From Roseateles koreensis (GTDB taxonomy: Bacteria > Pseudomonadota > Gammaproteobacteria > Burkholderiales > Burkholderiaceae_C): a stretch of DNA of 64,000 bases. Below, one piece after another: positions 36,453 through 44,780 of the stretch. Under the pieces are notes generated by a model. It was not told where the DNA came from and made no database searches. It saw only the letters and a list, made by a program, of their open reading frames with translations. A program made the translations under genes and the position numbers. The stretch's first letter is position 1, and each line of letters opens with the position of its first letter. The DNA lies in NCBI RefSeq assembly GCF_028595305.1, contig NZ_JAQQXS010000011.1, positions 62,001 through 126,000 of the forward strand, read 5' to 3'.

Positions 36453-37499
36453 TCAGGCGAGGTTGCGCACGATGAAGGGACCCAGCCAGTTCGCCACACC
36501 AATGGGCAACTTACGCCAGGCCTTGATGAGCAGTTGATACTTGGCGTTGGACGGATTGTTCTGCGGCACCGCGTCACGCTTGTACAGGCAGTATTCGTAA
36601 TGCAGTGGCGTGGGCTCAAAGCCCCAGTTCTTCTTGAACGAATAGGAGCCCGTGCCCTGCTTGCTCCGGCCATAGTCAAAGACCTTGAGACCCCGAGCAC
36701 AAGCGCGGCGCATCAACTCCCAATATTTGAAGTCATTGGCAGCCAGATCCCGGGCCGATTCGTCGTCCCCGGCGTAGTACGGCAGCACTTCGTCGCGGAA
36801 GTAAAAGCTCAGCACCGAACTCAAGGCCCGGCCGGAGATGTCGGTGACGGTGAGTACCTCCGCGTCGGCACCAAACTCGTCCAGCAAGGCTTGAAAGTAG
36901 CGCTTGGGCATGGCGGGCGTGCCATGCCGATGGACGTTGTCGGCATACAGGGCGAAAAACCGAGTGGCATCAGCGTCGATATGGCTGAGCAGCCCATTTT
37001 TGATGCCCTTACGAACCATGGCACGCTGCTTGCGCGGAATGGCCAGCATATTGGCCTCTTCCTCCGGCAAGATCTCTTTACGAAAGGTCACATAGAGGTC
37101 TTGCTTAGGCCACTCTGGGTGGCGCGGCGTGACGTTGCGAAACTCCAGGTGGTCGACACCCAAGTCTTGCGCAATGCGCTGTGCTTGTTGCTCAAGCGCC
37201 GCCGCTGCTTGCGCAAGCTCCGCAGCCACACCGCCGTAAACGGTAAAGGGCAAAGCCACCAAAGAGTGCCCGAACAAGCGGCTCTTCACTTGCCCCAGCG
37301 GCAGCACGCCAACGATCTGCCCATCACGTTCAGCATACAAAAAGTAGGCCTGATGGCGGAAGACCTCCTCCACCATGCGCAACCATCCGGCACGGTGGAA
37401 AAAGGTGGCTTGAGGCGAAGCGAGTACAAAGGCGTCCCACCGCTGCGCAGTGGCCACGTCGCCCGATACAAGCCGCTTGATCTCGATCGCGCTAGTCAT
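36453..37499 (-). CDS. FemAB-family protein of the XrtA/PEP-CTERM system
   Basis: A 348-residue double-GNAT-fold protein of the exosortase-linked FemAB family. WDAFVLASPQATFFHRAGWLRMVEEVFRHQAYFLYAERDGQIVGVLPL is the N-terminal subdomain; RKQRAMVRKGIKNGLLSH and FKYWELMRRACARGLKVFDYGRSKQGTGSYSFKKNWGFEP the C-terminal one. FemAB proteins transfer aminoacyl groups from tRNA or acyl groups to glycan intermediates; the XrtA member's substrate is unknown. It overlaps the deacetylase stop by 4 bp. Confidence 0.93.
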   Translation of the reverse strand: MTSAIEIKRLVSGDVATAQRWDAFVLASPQATFFHRAGWLRMVEEVFRHQAYFLYAERDGQIVGVLPLGQVKSRLFGHSLVALPFTVYGGVAAELAQAAAALEQQAQRIAQDLGVDHLEFRNVTPRHPEWPKQDLYVTFRKEILPEEEANMLAIPRKQRAMVRKGIKNGLLSHIDADATRFFALYADNVHRHGTPAMPKRYFQALLDEFGADAEVLTVTDISGRALSSVLSFYFRDEVLPYYAGDDESARDLAANDFKYWELMRRACARGLKVFDYGRSKQGTGSYSFKKNWGFEPTPLHYEYCLYKRDAVPQNNPSNAKYQLLIKAWRKLPIGVANWLGPFIVRNLA

Positions 37500-38389
37500 T
37501 CAAAGGATCCCGCTTTCGGGCCGTGAGGTGCGGAGGAATTGGCGTCAAGAAAAATCTCGTCCATACGACCCCACGAAAAATCACGCAACAAATGGGCGAT
37601 GCGGTCAAGAGTGCGTGGAATGTTGACGTAATGCCTGAACCGCGTTTTGGCATCAATCCCCGCAATGCGTGGCTGTTCGGTGTCAATCTCCCAGGGATGG
37701 AAATAGAACACAGCGGCCTGCTGGTCTTGCGCGTTAACCTGCTGAATCAACCACCGCGAAACCGCATAGGGCAGCAAACGGAAATAGCCGCCGCCGCTGG
37801 AAGGCAGGTTTCGATTGAATTTTCGCAAGGTGGTGACAGGCACTTCCAGCAGGCCCGGGCGCACGGGATAGGCAAACCGCGGAGAGTTCGGCATGCCGTA
37901 ATGGTCATGCTGAATGGGGTAGACGCTGGAGCTGTAGCGGTAACCCTGCTCCAGCAACACATCAAAGGCCCAGAGATTGCCCGCACCGATCGAAAAACTG
38001 GGGGCCCGGTATCCAACAACCGCCTGCCCGCTCAGGTCTTCCAGCAACTTTTTGGCTCGGCCGATATCCGTCGCAAATGCCTCTGGGGTCAGGTCACTCA
38101 CCCGCTCGTGGCCGTAGCCATGGCTGGCCAGCTCGTGGCCGCCAGCCACGATGGCGCGCACGAGTTGCGGATATCGCTCTGCAATCCAACCCAGCGTGAA
38201 AAACGTGGCTTTGGTTTGATGGGTTTCGAACAGCGCCAGGATGCGGTCGATATTGGCCTCGACTCGGCACGCCATCGCAGCCCATTCGCTGCGCGCAATG
38301 TAAGGCGCGAACGCCGACACCTGGAAGTAATCCTCCACGTCGACGGTCATTGCATTGCGAATCGGTCTTGTCCTTGTGGACATCAACAT
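37496..38389 (-). CDS. Polysaccharide deacetylase of the XrtA system
   Basis: A 297-residue CE4 deacetylase of the exosortase-specific family. MTVDVEDYFQVSAF holds motif 1 in the family's TVDVED form, ASHGYGHERVSDL gives the metal histidines, and VVGYRAPSFSIG is motif 3. The ATG at 38389 is chosen because AAGG lies 5 bp upstream; 38383 is an alternative, and the longer frame to 38485 has no ribosome binding site. No export signal is seen, as in homologues. It acts on the exopolysaccharide or its precursor. Confidence 0.93.
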   Translation of the reverse strand: MLMSTRTRPIRNAMTVDVEDYFQVSAFAPYIARSEWAAMACRVEANIDRILALFETHQTKATFFTLGWIAERYPQLVRAIVAGGHELASHGYGHERVSDLTPEAFATDIGRAKKLLEDLSGQAVVGYRAPSFSIGAGNLWAFDVLLEQGYRYSSSVYPIQHDHYGMPNSPRFAYPVRPGLLEVPVTTLRKFNRNLPSSGGGYFRLLPYAVSRWLIQQVNAQDQQAAVFYFHPWEIDTEQPRIAGIDAKTRFRHYVNIPRTLDRIAHLLRDFSWGRMDEIFLDANSSAPHGPKAGSFE

Positions 38390-38488
38390 ATAAACCTTGA
38401 TCTGGACGAATTGGCGCCAACCCGAAGGACTGAGCCAAGCCGCCGACATTCTTTGCGGGACGACAAGCGGTTCAACACGCATCAATGA

Positions 38489-39571
38489 TCAATGCGATTT
38501 GACCGCCTCCACCAATTTCTGAAGAACCGCCAACGTCTGCATCTGGGCTCGTTCCAAACGGGCCAAACTGGTTTCGATTCGCTGCAATCGATCCGCCAGC
38601 GCCTCTTGCCCCATGTTGGCGAACTCACTGGACAAGCCTGCCGCCGCGCTGGCACTCAAGCGCAGCCGGGACGCGTCAATCTGCACATCTCCGCCAAACC
38701 CCAGCGCACCAGCCAACTCGTCGCGCCCGCCGGCCGCCTGGCTGGGTTCACCCGGCACGACCCGCTCCTGGGCGATGTCTTGCAAGGCTTCGTCCACATC
38801 AGACAAGGTCAGATGCGTCTTGCTGGCCATGAAACCGAGCAGCAGCAGTCGATCGCAAAGCGAATTGATGCGCCGTGGAATGCCGGCGGTGGCCTTGAAG
38901 ATGGCAGGAAAGGCGTCTGCGTCAAAACTGGGTTTGCCTGTGCTGCCCGCGCATTTCAGGCGGTGCTCGATGTAGCGCTGCGTTTCGTCTTCGTCCAGCG
39001 GCCCAATGTGGCAGGTGGCAGCAATGCGCTGGCGAAACTGTTCCATCTCAGGGCGCTGCAGAATGCCGCGAAATTCTGGTTGTCCCACCAAAAATGTCTG
39101 CAGCAAGGACTGATTGCCGAACTGGAAGTTGGACAACATGCGCAGCTCTTCAACCGCGCGCGCGCTCAAGTTTTGCGCCTCATCAACAATCAGCAGGCAA
39201 CGCTTGCCCTGGCTGGCTTGACTGACAAAAAAGGCTTCCAGGCCCATCAACAACTCTGACTTGGCCAGGTCTTTCACACGGATGCCAAACGCCGCACCGA
39301 CCAGACGCAGAGTGTCTTCCGCGTCGAGTTGCGTGGTGACCAGATTGCCGATCACGACGTTGCTGCGGTTCAGGCTATCGAGCAGGCCGCGCAGCAAGGT
39401 GGTCTTGCCGGCGCCGATTTCGCCTGTGATGACGATAAAACCGTCATTGCGTAACACGCCATAGTCAAGGTAGGCCTTGGCGCGCCGATGCTGTTTGCTG
39501 CCGAAGTAGAAGCTGGGATCAGGGCTCAGCTGAAACGGCTTGCTGCTCAGCCCGTAGAACGATTCGTACAT
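38489..39571 (-). CDS. ATPase of the XrtA/PEP-CTERM system (ExeA/GspA-like)
   Basis: A 360-residue AAA ATPase. MYESFYGLSSKPFQLSPDPSFYF is the typical start of the exosortase-linked family; Walker A is GEIGAGKTT (about residues 51-59) and Walker B is LLIVDEAQNLS (about 127-137). LVGQPEFRGIL and GIPRRINSLCDRLLLLG are the sensor regions. After residue 270 the tail is predicted coiled-coil. It is thought to power or control assembly of the export apparatus; the exact role is unknown. Four bp separate it from the upstream outer-membrane protein gene. Confidence 0.94.
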   Translation of the reverse strand: MYESFYGLSSKPFQLSPDPSFYFGSKQHRRAKAYLDYGVLRNDGFIVITGEIGAGKTTLLRGLLDSLNRSNVVIGNLVTTQLDAEDTLRLVGAAFGIRVKDLAKSELLMGLEAFFVSQASQGKRCLLIVDEAQNLSARAVEELRMLSNFQFGNQSLLQTFLVGQPEFRGILQRPEMEQFRQRIAATCHIGPLDEDETQRYIEHRLKCAGSTGKPSFDADAFPAIFKATAGIPRRINSLCDRLLLLGFMASKTHLTLSDVDEALQDIAQERVVPGEPSQAAGGRDELAGALGFGGDVQIDASRLRLSASAAAGLSSEFANMGQEALADRLQRIETSLARLERAQMQTLAVLQKLVEAVKSH

Positions 39572-39574
39572 GGG

Positions 39575-41194
39575 CTAGTTGAACTCGTGAGAGAAAGTGC
39601 CAAACACCGCATTTTCGCGATAAGAGGCCGCGCTGTTGACCCCGTCGAACTGGGCGTGGCGCAGGCCCAAGGAGTAGTTGGTTCGCAAATTCAAACGACC
39701 CGTCCAGTTGGCAATGATCGAGCGCAGGGTCGTTGAAAAATTGCTGCCGTCGCCGTGGCTCTGTGTCTGTGTATAAGCCACATTGGCGCTGGCCGTGGGG
39801 GTCAATACATGCGCGACATTGAGTGTGCCGCTGCGTTGCACCACATTGCCGCTCACACTGCTGCTGGCGACCGGCACCACACCATTGCCCAGTTGCCTGG
39901 TCGCGGTTTGAAGGGCGGTGGCCGTCACCGTGGTGCGCAGCATCTCCACGGAGAAGGACACCACCTGGTTGTGCGACAAGGTCGGGCCACCGGTCAAGAA
40001 ACCGGCGCTGGCCAAGGAGTCTGGCGACAAACCCAAAGTTGTGAGGGCATTGCGAACCAGGACATCTCGTTTGACTGGATCGGGTTCAATCGATGCATAC
40101 TGCGCGAAGAGCAGCTCGTAGTTGGTGTTCTGCCCCACCGCACCAGACGCCAAGGCGGTTGACACGTTTTGCGAGTCAGTCATCCGCCACGAAGAGCGCG
40201 CCATACGGTGCTCAAAATTGACGGTATGCGAATTGCCGTAGTCGTGGCTCTGCCAATCAAACGACAGGGTCGTGCGCGGAGAAGGAATCCAGCTGGCGTT
40301 GGCGCCGTAGCTTTGACCCTTGCTGGCCGTACCCGTCAAATAGTCGCTGCGCTCACGTCCACCATTGATGCCAAGCTGGAATTCAACATCTGGCTGATAC
40401 TTCAAGCCCACCAGCACCAGTGCTGAGTTATTGATGACGCCGGTCCTGAAGTGCGAGCGTGTCGAGGTGCCGTTGACCCACCATCCCAAGAGCCCGCCGC
40501 TGACGCTATCGAGTCGAAAGTTTCCACTCGTGACGTCGTTGTCGCCGACGATGGAATCTTTGGCATTGGTCTGCGAATAGGTTCCACGCACCTCATAACG
40601 CGCCACGCTAGCCAAACGCCCGTGAACCACGGGTGACAGACTGAAACTGGCGACTTCTGTGCTATTCGAATTGGCCAGCGAGTGATCGATGCTTTGAGTA
40701 CCAAAGGCCGACGTGAGCTGCTGCCCAATTGACGCATTGGCGTCCACCAGGAAAAAATTCTCAATCAACTCCGCCGTGCCACGCGCGGTCAGGGCTTGCT
40801 GGTTGCGATTTTTCTGGTTGCTCTTGGTGTAGAGAATTTCACTGAGCGAATAGTCGAGCGTTCCCCGCAGGCGCCCTGCCGTGCTGCTCATAGAGATGCC
40901 GGGCGACACCATGGTGATCAGCGCGGCATCCTTGGCAGTCGACGAGAGCGTATTGTTGTCCGTGACCGTTTCAGTGACGGCGATACGGGGCGTGATGTGT
41001 GAGCCTGTTCGCGCCGCCGCCGGTGTATCTCCCGCAGCGGCGGCCTGCACCTGAGCCGAGGCATGGGAAGTCAAGAGCGCATACAGCGCCGCCGACAACA
41101 CAGCGGACGACGCCCAAGCTCGGTGTGGGCAGGGTACCGGGATCTGCGGCAGGTTCAAGCGCAGGCGATCAGCGCGGGGTCGATTCACTGGCAT
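39575..41194 (-). CDS. Outer-membrane beta-barrel protein of the XrtA/PEP-CTERM system
   Basis: About 539 residues. After a signal peptide (ASSAVLSAALYALLTSHASA) the sequence is a long series of alternating hydrophobic/polar beta-strands such as ITPRIAVTETVTDN, GTLDYSLSEILY and TLSFDWQSHDYG, ending in FGTFSHEFN. This is the TIGR03016-type hypothetical family found only with exosortase A and is probably the outer-membrane pore or anchor. The start lies inside the Tyr-Gly repeat of the preceding kinase gene (ATG 41194 or 41200), giving a 26- to 32-bp overlap. The final residue is Asn, not Phe, after a Phe two positions earlier. Confidence 0.88.
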   Translation of the reverse strand: MPVNRPRADRLRLNLPQIPVPCPHRAWASSAVLSAALYALLTSHASAQVQAAAAGDTPAAARTGSHITPRIAVTETVTDNNTLSSTAKDAALITMVSPGISMSSTAGRLRGTLDYSLSEILYTKSNQKNRNQQALTARGTAELIENFFLVDANASIGQQLTSAFGTQSIDHSLANSNSTEVASFSLSPVVHGRLASVARYEVRGTYSQTNAKDSIVGDNDVTSGNFRLDSVSGGLLGWWVNGTSTRSHFRTGVINNSALVLVGLKYQPDVEFQLGINGGRERSDYLTGTASKGQSYGANASWIPSPRTTLSFDWQSHDYGNSHTVNFEHRMARSSWRMTDSQNVSTALASGAVGQNTNYELLFAQYASIEPDPVKRDVLVRNALTTLGLSPDSLASAGFLTGGPTLSHNQVVSFSVEMLRTTVTATALQTATRQLGNGVVPVASSSVSGNVVQRSGTLNVAHVLTPTASANVAYTQTQSHGDGSNFSTTLRSIIANWTGRLNLRTNYSLGLRHAQFDGVNSAASYRENAVFGTFSHEFN

Positions 41195-42098
41195 ACCCAT
41201 AACCGTAGCCATATCCATACCCATAACCTCCCATTGCATTGGCGCTTGACTGGTTCAGCAACATCATCTTGAGGGGGCAGGATTCAATGGCTGAGAGCGC
41301 TTGCAGCACGGCGCTTTGCGGTGTCTTTTCAGCTTGAACGACCACCACAATCTGGCCCATGTGCGAGGCCAGCACACGGGACTCCGTCGTTAGCAACAAG
41401 GGCGGCGAATCAAAAATAATGATCCGGTCCGGATAGCGCCGAGCCATGTCATCCAACAAGTTGCTCATTGCATCACTCGCGAGCAATTCTGTGGCGCGTG
41501 GGTGCGGCGTTCCGCTTGGCAATAGCGTTAGCTTGTTGACATTGGTTCGCAACAAGACACTGGCCATGTCGACCGAATCTTCCAGCACATCCAACAAGCC
41601 AGGGCCTTGCGGCAAACCCAGCATGCGGAGCACAGAAGGACGGGCAACATCGGCATCAACCAACATTACCGTGTTATCCAATTCCGCCGCAATGCTGAGC
41701 GCCAAGTTCAGCGAAGTGAAACTCTTGCCCTCACCCGGCAACGCACTGGTCACCATGATCAGATTGGCGTGATTGAGCGTCACAGGGCCTTTGCCCATCG
41801 CATTTTTGATCAAGGGACGTTTAATCACCCGGAATTGATCGGCAATATGCGAGCGCCCCGCATCAGGTGTCAAAAAACCCTGCGCGGCCAAGGCGGCAAG
41901 ATCCAACTCAACGCGCTTACTAGCTGGGTGCGCCGCTTCTTCGGTCGAACCCGTATCGACCGCACCCGCACCCGCAATGGTGTCAACGCCTACATCCGCC
42001 GACGCGTGCGTCTGCCCCTGCAAATCGTCTGGCATTGCAACCCCGGCTTGCCGCAGTTGCTCCAGACGTTGCGTTGCTTGTTCAATCAGGCTGCTCAT
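41169..42098 (-). CDS. XrtA-associated bacterial tyrosine autokinase
   Basis: A 309-residue BY-kinase cytoplasmic domain, the counterpart of the Wzc C-terminal half. Walker A is SALPGEGKS (118-126) and Walker A' VMLVDADVARPS (144-155); IIFDSPPLLLTTES is Walker B. The C-terminal tail has six tyrosines alternating with glycines (Tyr292 to Tyr302), the expected autophosphorylation cluster that controls chain length. It begins one base after the stop of the chain-length protein, its membrane partner. Confidence 0.95.
   Translation of the reverse strand: MSSLIEQATQRLEQLRQAGVAMPDDLQGQTHASADVGVDTIAGAGAVDTGSTEEAAHPASKRVELDLAALAAQGFLTPDAGRSHIADQFRVIKRPLIKNAMGKGPVTLNHANLIMVTSALPGEGKSFTSLNLALSIAAELDNTVMLVDADVARPSVLRMLGLPQGPGLLDVLEDSVDMASVLLRTNVNKLTLLPSGTPHPRATELLASDAMSNLLDDMARRYPDRIIIFDSPPLLLTTESRVLASHMGQIVVVVQAEKTPQSAVLQALSAIESCPLKMMLLNQSSANAMGGYGYGYGYGYGYASESTPR
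41193..41228 (-). repeat. Hexanucleotide tandem repeat coding (Gly-Tyr)6
   Basis: Six imperfect copies of a 6-bp unit (GGN-TAY on the minus strand) encode the Tyr-rich tail of the kinase. The start codon of the following outer-membrane protein gene arises inside the same repeat in another frame. Gain or loss of whole units keeps the kinase frame but changes the number of phosphorylatable tyrosines. Confidence 0.8.
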
Positions 42099-42099
42099 A

Positions 42100-43692
42100 T
42101 CAACCCCCCTGCCGATTCATCAGGAAAGCCATCACAGCCAATCCAATTACAAAAAGTGCGACCAAACTGCCAGACGCTATGGTGAACCTGATCAGATCAG
42201 TACGGTGCCGCCGCCTGTCCTCATCGGTGATCAATCGGGTGACCACGCCAAGAATTGGCAGGTCAACACGAGCACGCAAATCATTCACGTCATAGAACAC
42301 CGGGCGAATCTGGCTACCAGCAAATGCCGCAAACAGCCCCAACGCGATGGACAGCAGCATCGCCACTGCCATCAGCAATAGTCGATTGGGTGCGACCGGC
42401 TTGGGATTCACTCGGGGTGGGTCAATCAAACGGAAGTCAGCCACACCCGACGCCACATCCAACTCGCCTGACATGGCGGCAGACTCGCGCCGCGACACAA
42501 GGTCTTCGTAGTTCTTCTTGTGGATGGCGTAATCCCGGTTCAGTTGGGCGCCTTCAGCTTCCATTTGCGGTGCAGTTTTGACTGCTGCCATGGCCTGCGC
42601 ATAACGGCTTGAATACTCGTCTACGCGTGCCCGCATGGCCGCCACCTGCACTTCGTAATTGGCCAGCAGGCGGCCCATTTCCTGGTAGGCCAGATTGGTG
42701 CTGCCGCCACTCGGCCCACCCAGCAAAGGTGCAGCCATGGCCGCCTTACGGAGCTCAATTACTTCCTTGCGTTTTTGCGCTTCAAGGTCTTTGATGGTCT
42801 TGCGTGCGTTGATCACGTCCGGATGCTGATCGGTATAACGCTGCAGCAGTGCATCCAGATTGCGGTTCTGCGCATCGATGCGGGCATCGATTTCGGGGGT
42901 TGCAACCGCAGTGGCGGATTCTTGCAAAAGACTTTGAACTGTGCCGGTGGCGCCGGTGCCCTTGCGCTCGGCTTCAAGTTGATGTCTCGCGGCATCGCGG
43001 GCGTTCACGGCTTCACGGTAGTCCAGCCGGGCGCGTTCCAATTGCGCGCTGATTTCGCCGAGCCGAGCGGCTGAATCCTTGCCCTCGCCAGCCATCGTTT
43101 GAATATTGCGCAGCCGGAATTCCTTCAGGCGACTCTCCGCCTCTTCCAGTTTTGCCTCGTAGCTCTTGATTTGTTCGTTAATGAAGGTTGTCGCGGTCGC
43201 GGTGTCTTTGCGGCTCGAACCCAGGCTCGATTCAAGAAAGATGGAAACAAAGGATTGCACGACCCGCTTTGCACTCTCTTGATCACTGTCCCGGTAGGAC
43301 AAGGTATACAAATTGTCGCGCGCCGTACTTTGAATGGACAAATTCTTAGTGACCGTGTCGATGGTCGCCTCCTGTTCGGCCTTGGACTGATTTTTCAAAT
43401 CCAAATCGGCCATCCGGACCAACTTTTCGACATTCGGGCGGCTGATCAGCGTGCGACTCAGCATCATCACTTGCTGCTCAACATTGGGCTGCACGGCCAA
43501 GCCCGACATCAAGGGCTTGAGAATCGACTGGGTGTCAACGTAGATCCGCGCGCTGGCTTCATACCGATCCGGCAAGACCAGCACCACCACGGCGCCAAGG
43601 ACCCCCGTGATCCACGCAACCGCCACGCCAGTCCAACGGTATTTCCACATCGACCGGGCGATGGCGAGCAACTGGGCAATCAACACATTCAT
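42100..43692 (-). CDS. Polysaccharide chain-length determinant of the XrtA system (Wzz/Wzc N-domain)
   Basis: A 530-residue inner-membrane co-polymerase. A first transmembrane helix is at about residues 20-41 and a second at about 505-526, bracketing a large periplasmic domain with long coiled coils (for example IKSYEAKLEEAESRLKEFRLRN and QLEAERK). It reads ASARIYVDTQSILKPLMSGLAVQPN near residue 45, a family signature, and a Pro-rich segment RLIDPPRVNPKPVAPNRLLL before the second helix, typical of Wzz proteins. It works with the separate tyrosine kinase downstream. Confidence 0.94.
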   Translation of the reverse strand: MNVLIAQLLAIARSMWKYRWTGVAVAWITGVLGAVVVLVLPDRYEASARIYVDTQSILKPLMSGLAVQPNVEQQVMMLSRTLISRPNVEKLVRMADLDLKNQSKAEQEATIDTVTKNLSIQSTARDNLYTLSYRDSDQESAKRVVQSFVSIFLESSLGSSRKDTATATTFINEQIKSYEAKLEEAESRLKEFRLRNIQTMAGEGKDSAARLGEISAQLERARLDYREAVNARDAARHQLEAERKGTGATGTVQSLLQESATAVATPEIDARIDAQNRNLDALLQRYTDQHPDVINARKTIKDLEAQKRKEVIELRKAAMAAPLLGGPSGGSTNLAYQEMGRLLANYEVQVAAMRARVDEYSSRYAQAMAAVKTAPQMEAEGAQLNRDYAIHKKNYEDLVSRRESAAMSGELDVASGVADFRLIDPPRVNPKPVAPNRLLLMAVAMLLSIALGLFAAFAGSQIRPVFYDVNDLRARVDLPILGVVTRLITDEDRRRHRTDLIRFTIASGSLVALFVIGLAVMAFLMNRQGG

Positions 43693-43799
43693 TGAGACGA
43701 CTTTGTAGGTTCACCGCAAAAGAATTGCAGCGTCTGAAAATGAAAAATAAGCGCCTAGATGGGCAATCTATAGACAATCCATAGGCGATCAAATTGACC

Positions 43800-43816
43800 T
43801 TCAGGCAAAGCCTGAA
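43800..43816. repeat. 7-bp hairpin between export and chain-length genes
   Basis: A perfect TTCAGGC/GCCTGAA stem with an AAA/TTT loop lies in the 156-bp gap between the two genes. Without a T-run it is not a standard terminator; it could stabilise or pause the transcript. A CGCCTA/TAGGCG dyad is a few bases away (43752-43786). Confidence 0.4.
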
Positions 43817-43848
43817 AAGGCAAGATCACCGTCAACCCGTGCGATCAC

Positions 43849-44493
43849 TCAGAACAAGCTTTGCGGAATGATCAGGATGTCGCCAGGGCGCATTTCCACA
43901 TTGGCCGACACATCGCCGCGCTTGACCAAGTCTTTCAACCGCACTGAGTATTGTTTGTTGCCCTCGGCGGAGCGGACGATACTGGCGTCGTTGCCTGCCG
44001 CAAAATCGGTCAAGCCACCCACAGCGATCATCACGTCCAAGACCGTCATTTTTTGCTTGTAAGGCAGCGCCTGCGGCTTGGAGGCCTCGCCCACCACCCG
44101 AATCTGCTCGCTGTACGGTCCCACAAAACTGGTCACGATCACGGTGATCACCGGGTCACGAACATACTTGCTCAACTGCTTTTCAATGTCACGCGCGATC
44201 TCGGTCGAATTTTTGCCTTGAGCGACCAATTCGTCGATCAGGGGCGTGGAAATTTTGCCATCCGGCCGAACAGGCACGGTCATCGACAACTCAGGATTGC
44301 GCCAGGCGATGATATTGAGCGAGTCGCCCGGGCCAACGATGTAGCTATAGCCATCAGTGGAGGCCGCGGCCGGCGCTGCCGGATAGCGCCCTGCCGTCGA
44401 AGCACAACCCGACAGCAACGCCGCTGCAGCGGCCGAGCCAATCACAAACACGGAACGAAGGCCGCGCAACCAGTTGACAGATCGAGTAATCAA
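43849..44493 (-). CDS. Wza-like exopolysaccharide export lipoprotein of the XrtA system
   Basis: A 214-residue outer-membrane polysaccharide export protein. The start is TTG at 44493, supported by GAGGGG 6 bp upstream. The lipobox LLSGC puts the lipidated Cys at residue 30. YIVGPGDSLNIIAWRNPELSMTVPVRPDGKISTPLI is the polysaccharide-export domain and VTVIVTSFVGPYSEQIRVVGEASKPQALPYKQKMTVLDVMIAVGG the SLBB region. It forms the outer-membrane channel in the Wza family. It heads the long minus-strand operon that ends with the exosortase genes. Confidence 0.94.
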   Translation of the reverse strand: MITRSVNWLRGLRSVFVIGSAAAAALLSGCASTAGRYPAAPAAASTDGYSYIVGPGDSLNIIAWRNPELSMTVPVRPDGKISTPLIDELVAQGKNSTEIARDIEKQLSKYVRDPVITVIVTSFVGPYSEQIRVVGEASKPQALPYKQKMTVLDVMIAVGGLTDFAAGNDASIVRSAEGNKQYSVRLKDLVKRGDVSANVEMRPGDILIIPQSLF

Positions 44494-44780
44494 GGCAATC
44501 CCCTCTTCAAAATTCCACTACCGCACCGGCCACCCAGACCGTGAATGGCGTGATTGAACCACACGTACTTAACGGCAAAACGAAAAGATGCGGTGGGTAC
44601 ACAACTCTTCCGTGACTCATTGCCCGAAACAGTCATGACCAGCCACAAAAAAACCAATACAAGTCGCACCTATGAGGTGAAAAATTACTTTAATCTTTCA
44701 CTCTTTGCACAAACACACCTTCTGTCATGGGCTTTCAACCACTCAAGGTAAAGTGCTCGAAACGCCGAATGACGCAGCAT
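44494..44780. promoter_or_regulatory. Intergenic region upstream of the export operon
   Basis: A 287-bp gap between the export lipoprotein gene and the oxidase gene, both on the minus strand; it should contain the promoter of the export operon unless the oxidase is co-transcribed. It is AT-rich, with a CACCT/AGGTG hairpin (3-base loop) at 44667-44679. No sigma-54 element with correct spacing and no clear -35/-10 pair could be assigned. Confidence 0.4.

Noticed and set aside
35787-37526. A 579-codon plus-strand frame
   Set aside because: Antisense to Stp1 and FemAB genes with overlapping starts and stops; the translation has His/Gln-rich low-complexity content typical of shadows.
44667-44679. 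Hairpin CACCT/AGGTG as a terminator of the oxidase gene
   Set aside because: The stem is only 5 bp and no T-run follows in the oxidase transcript direction.
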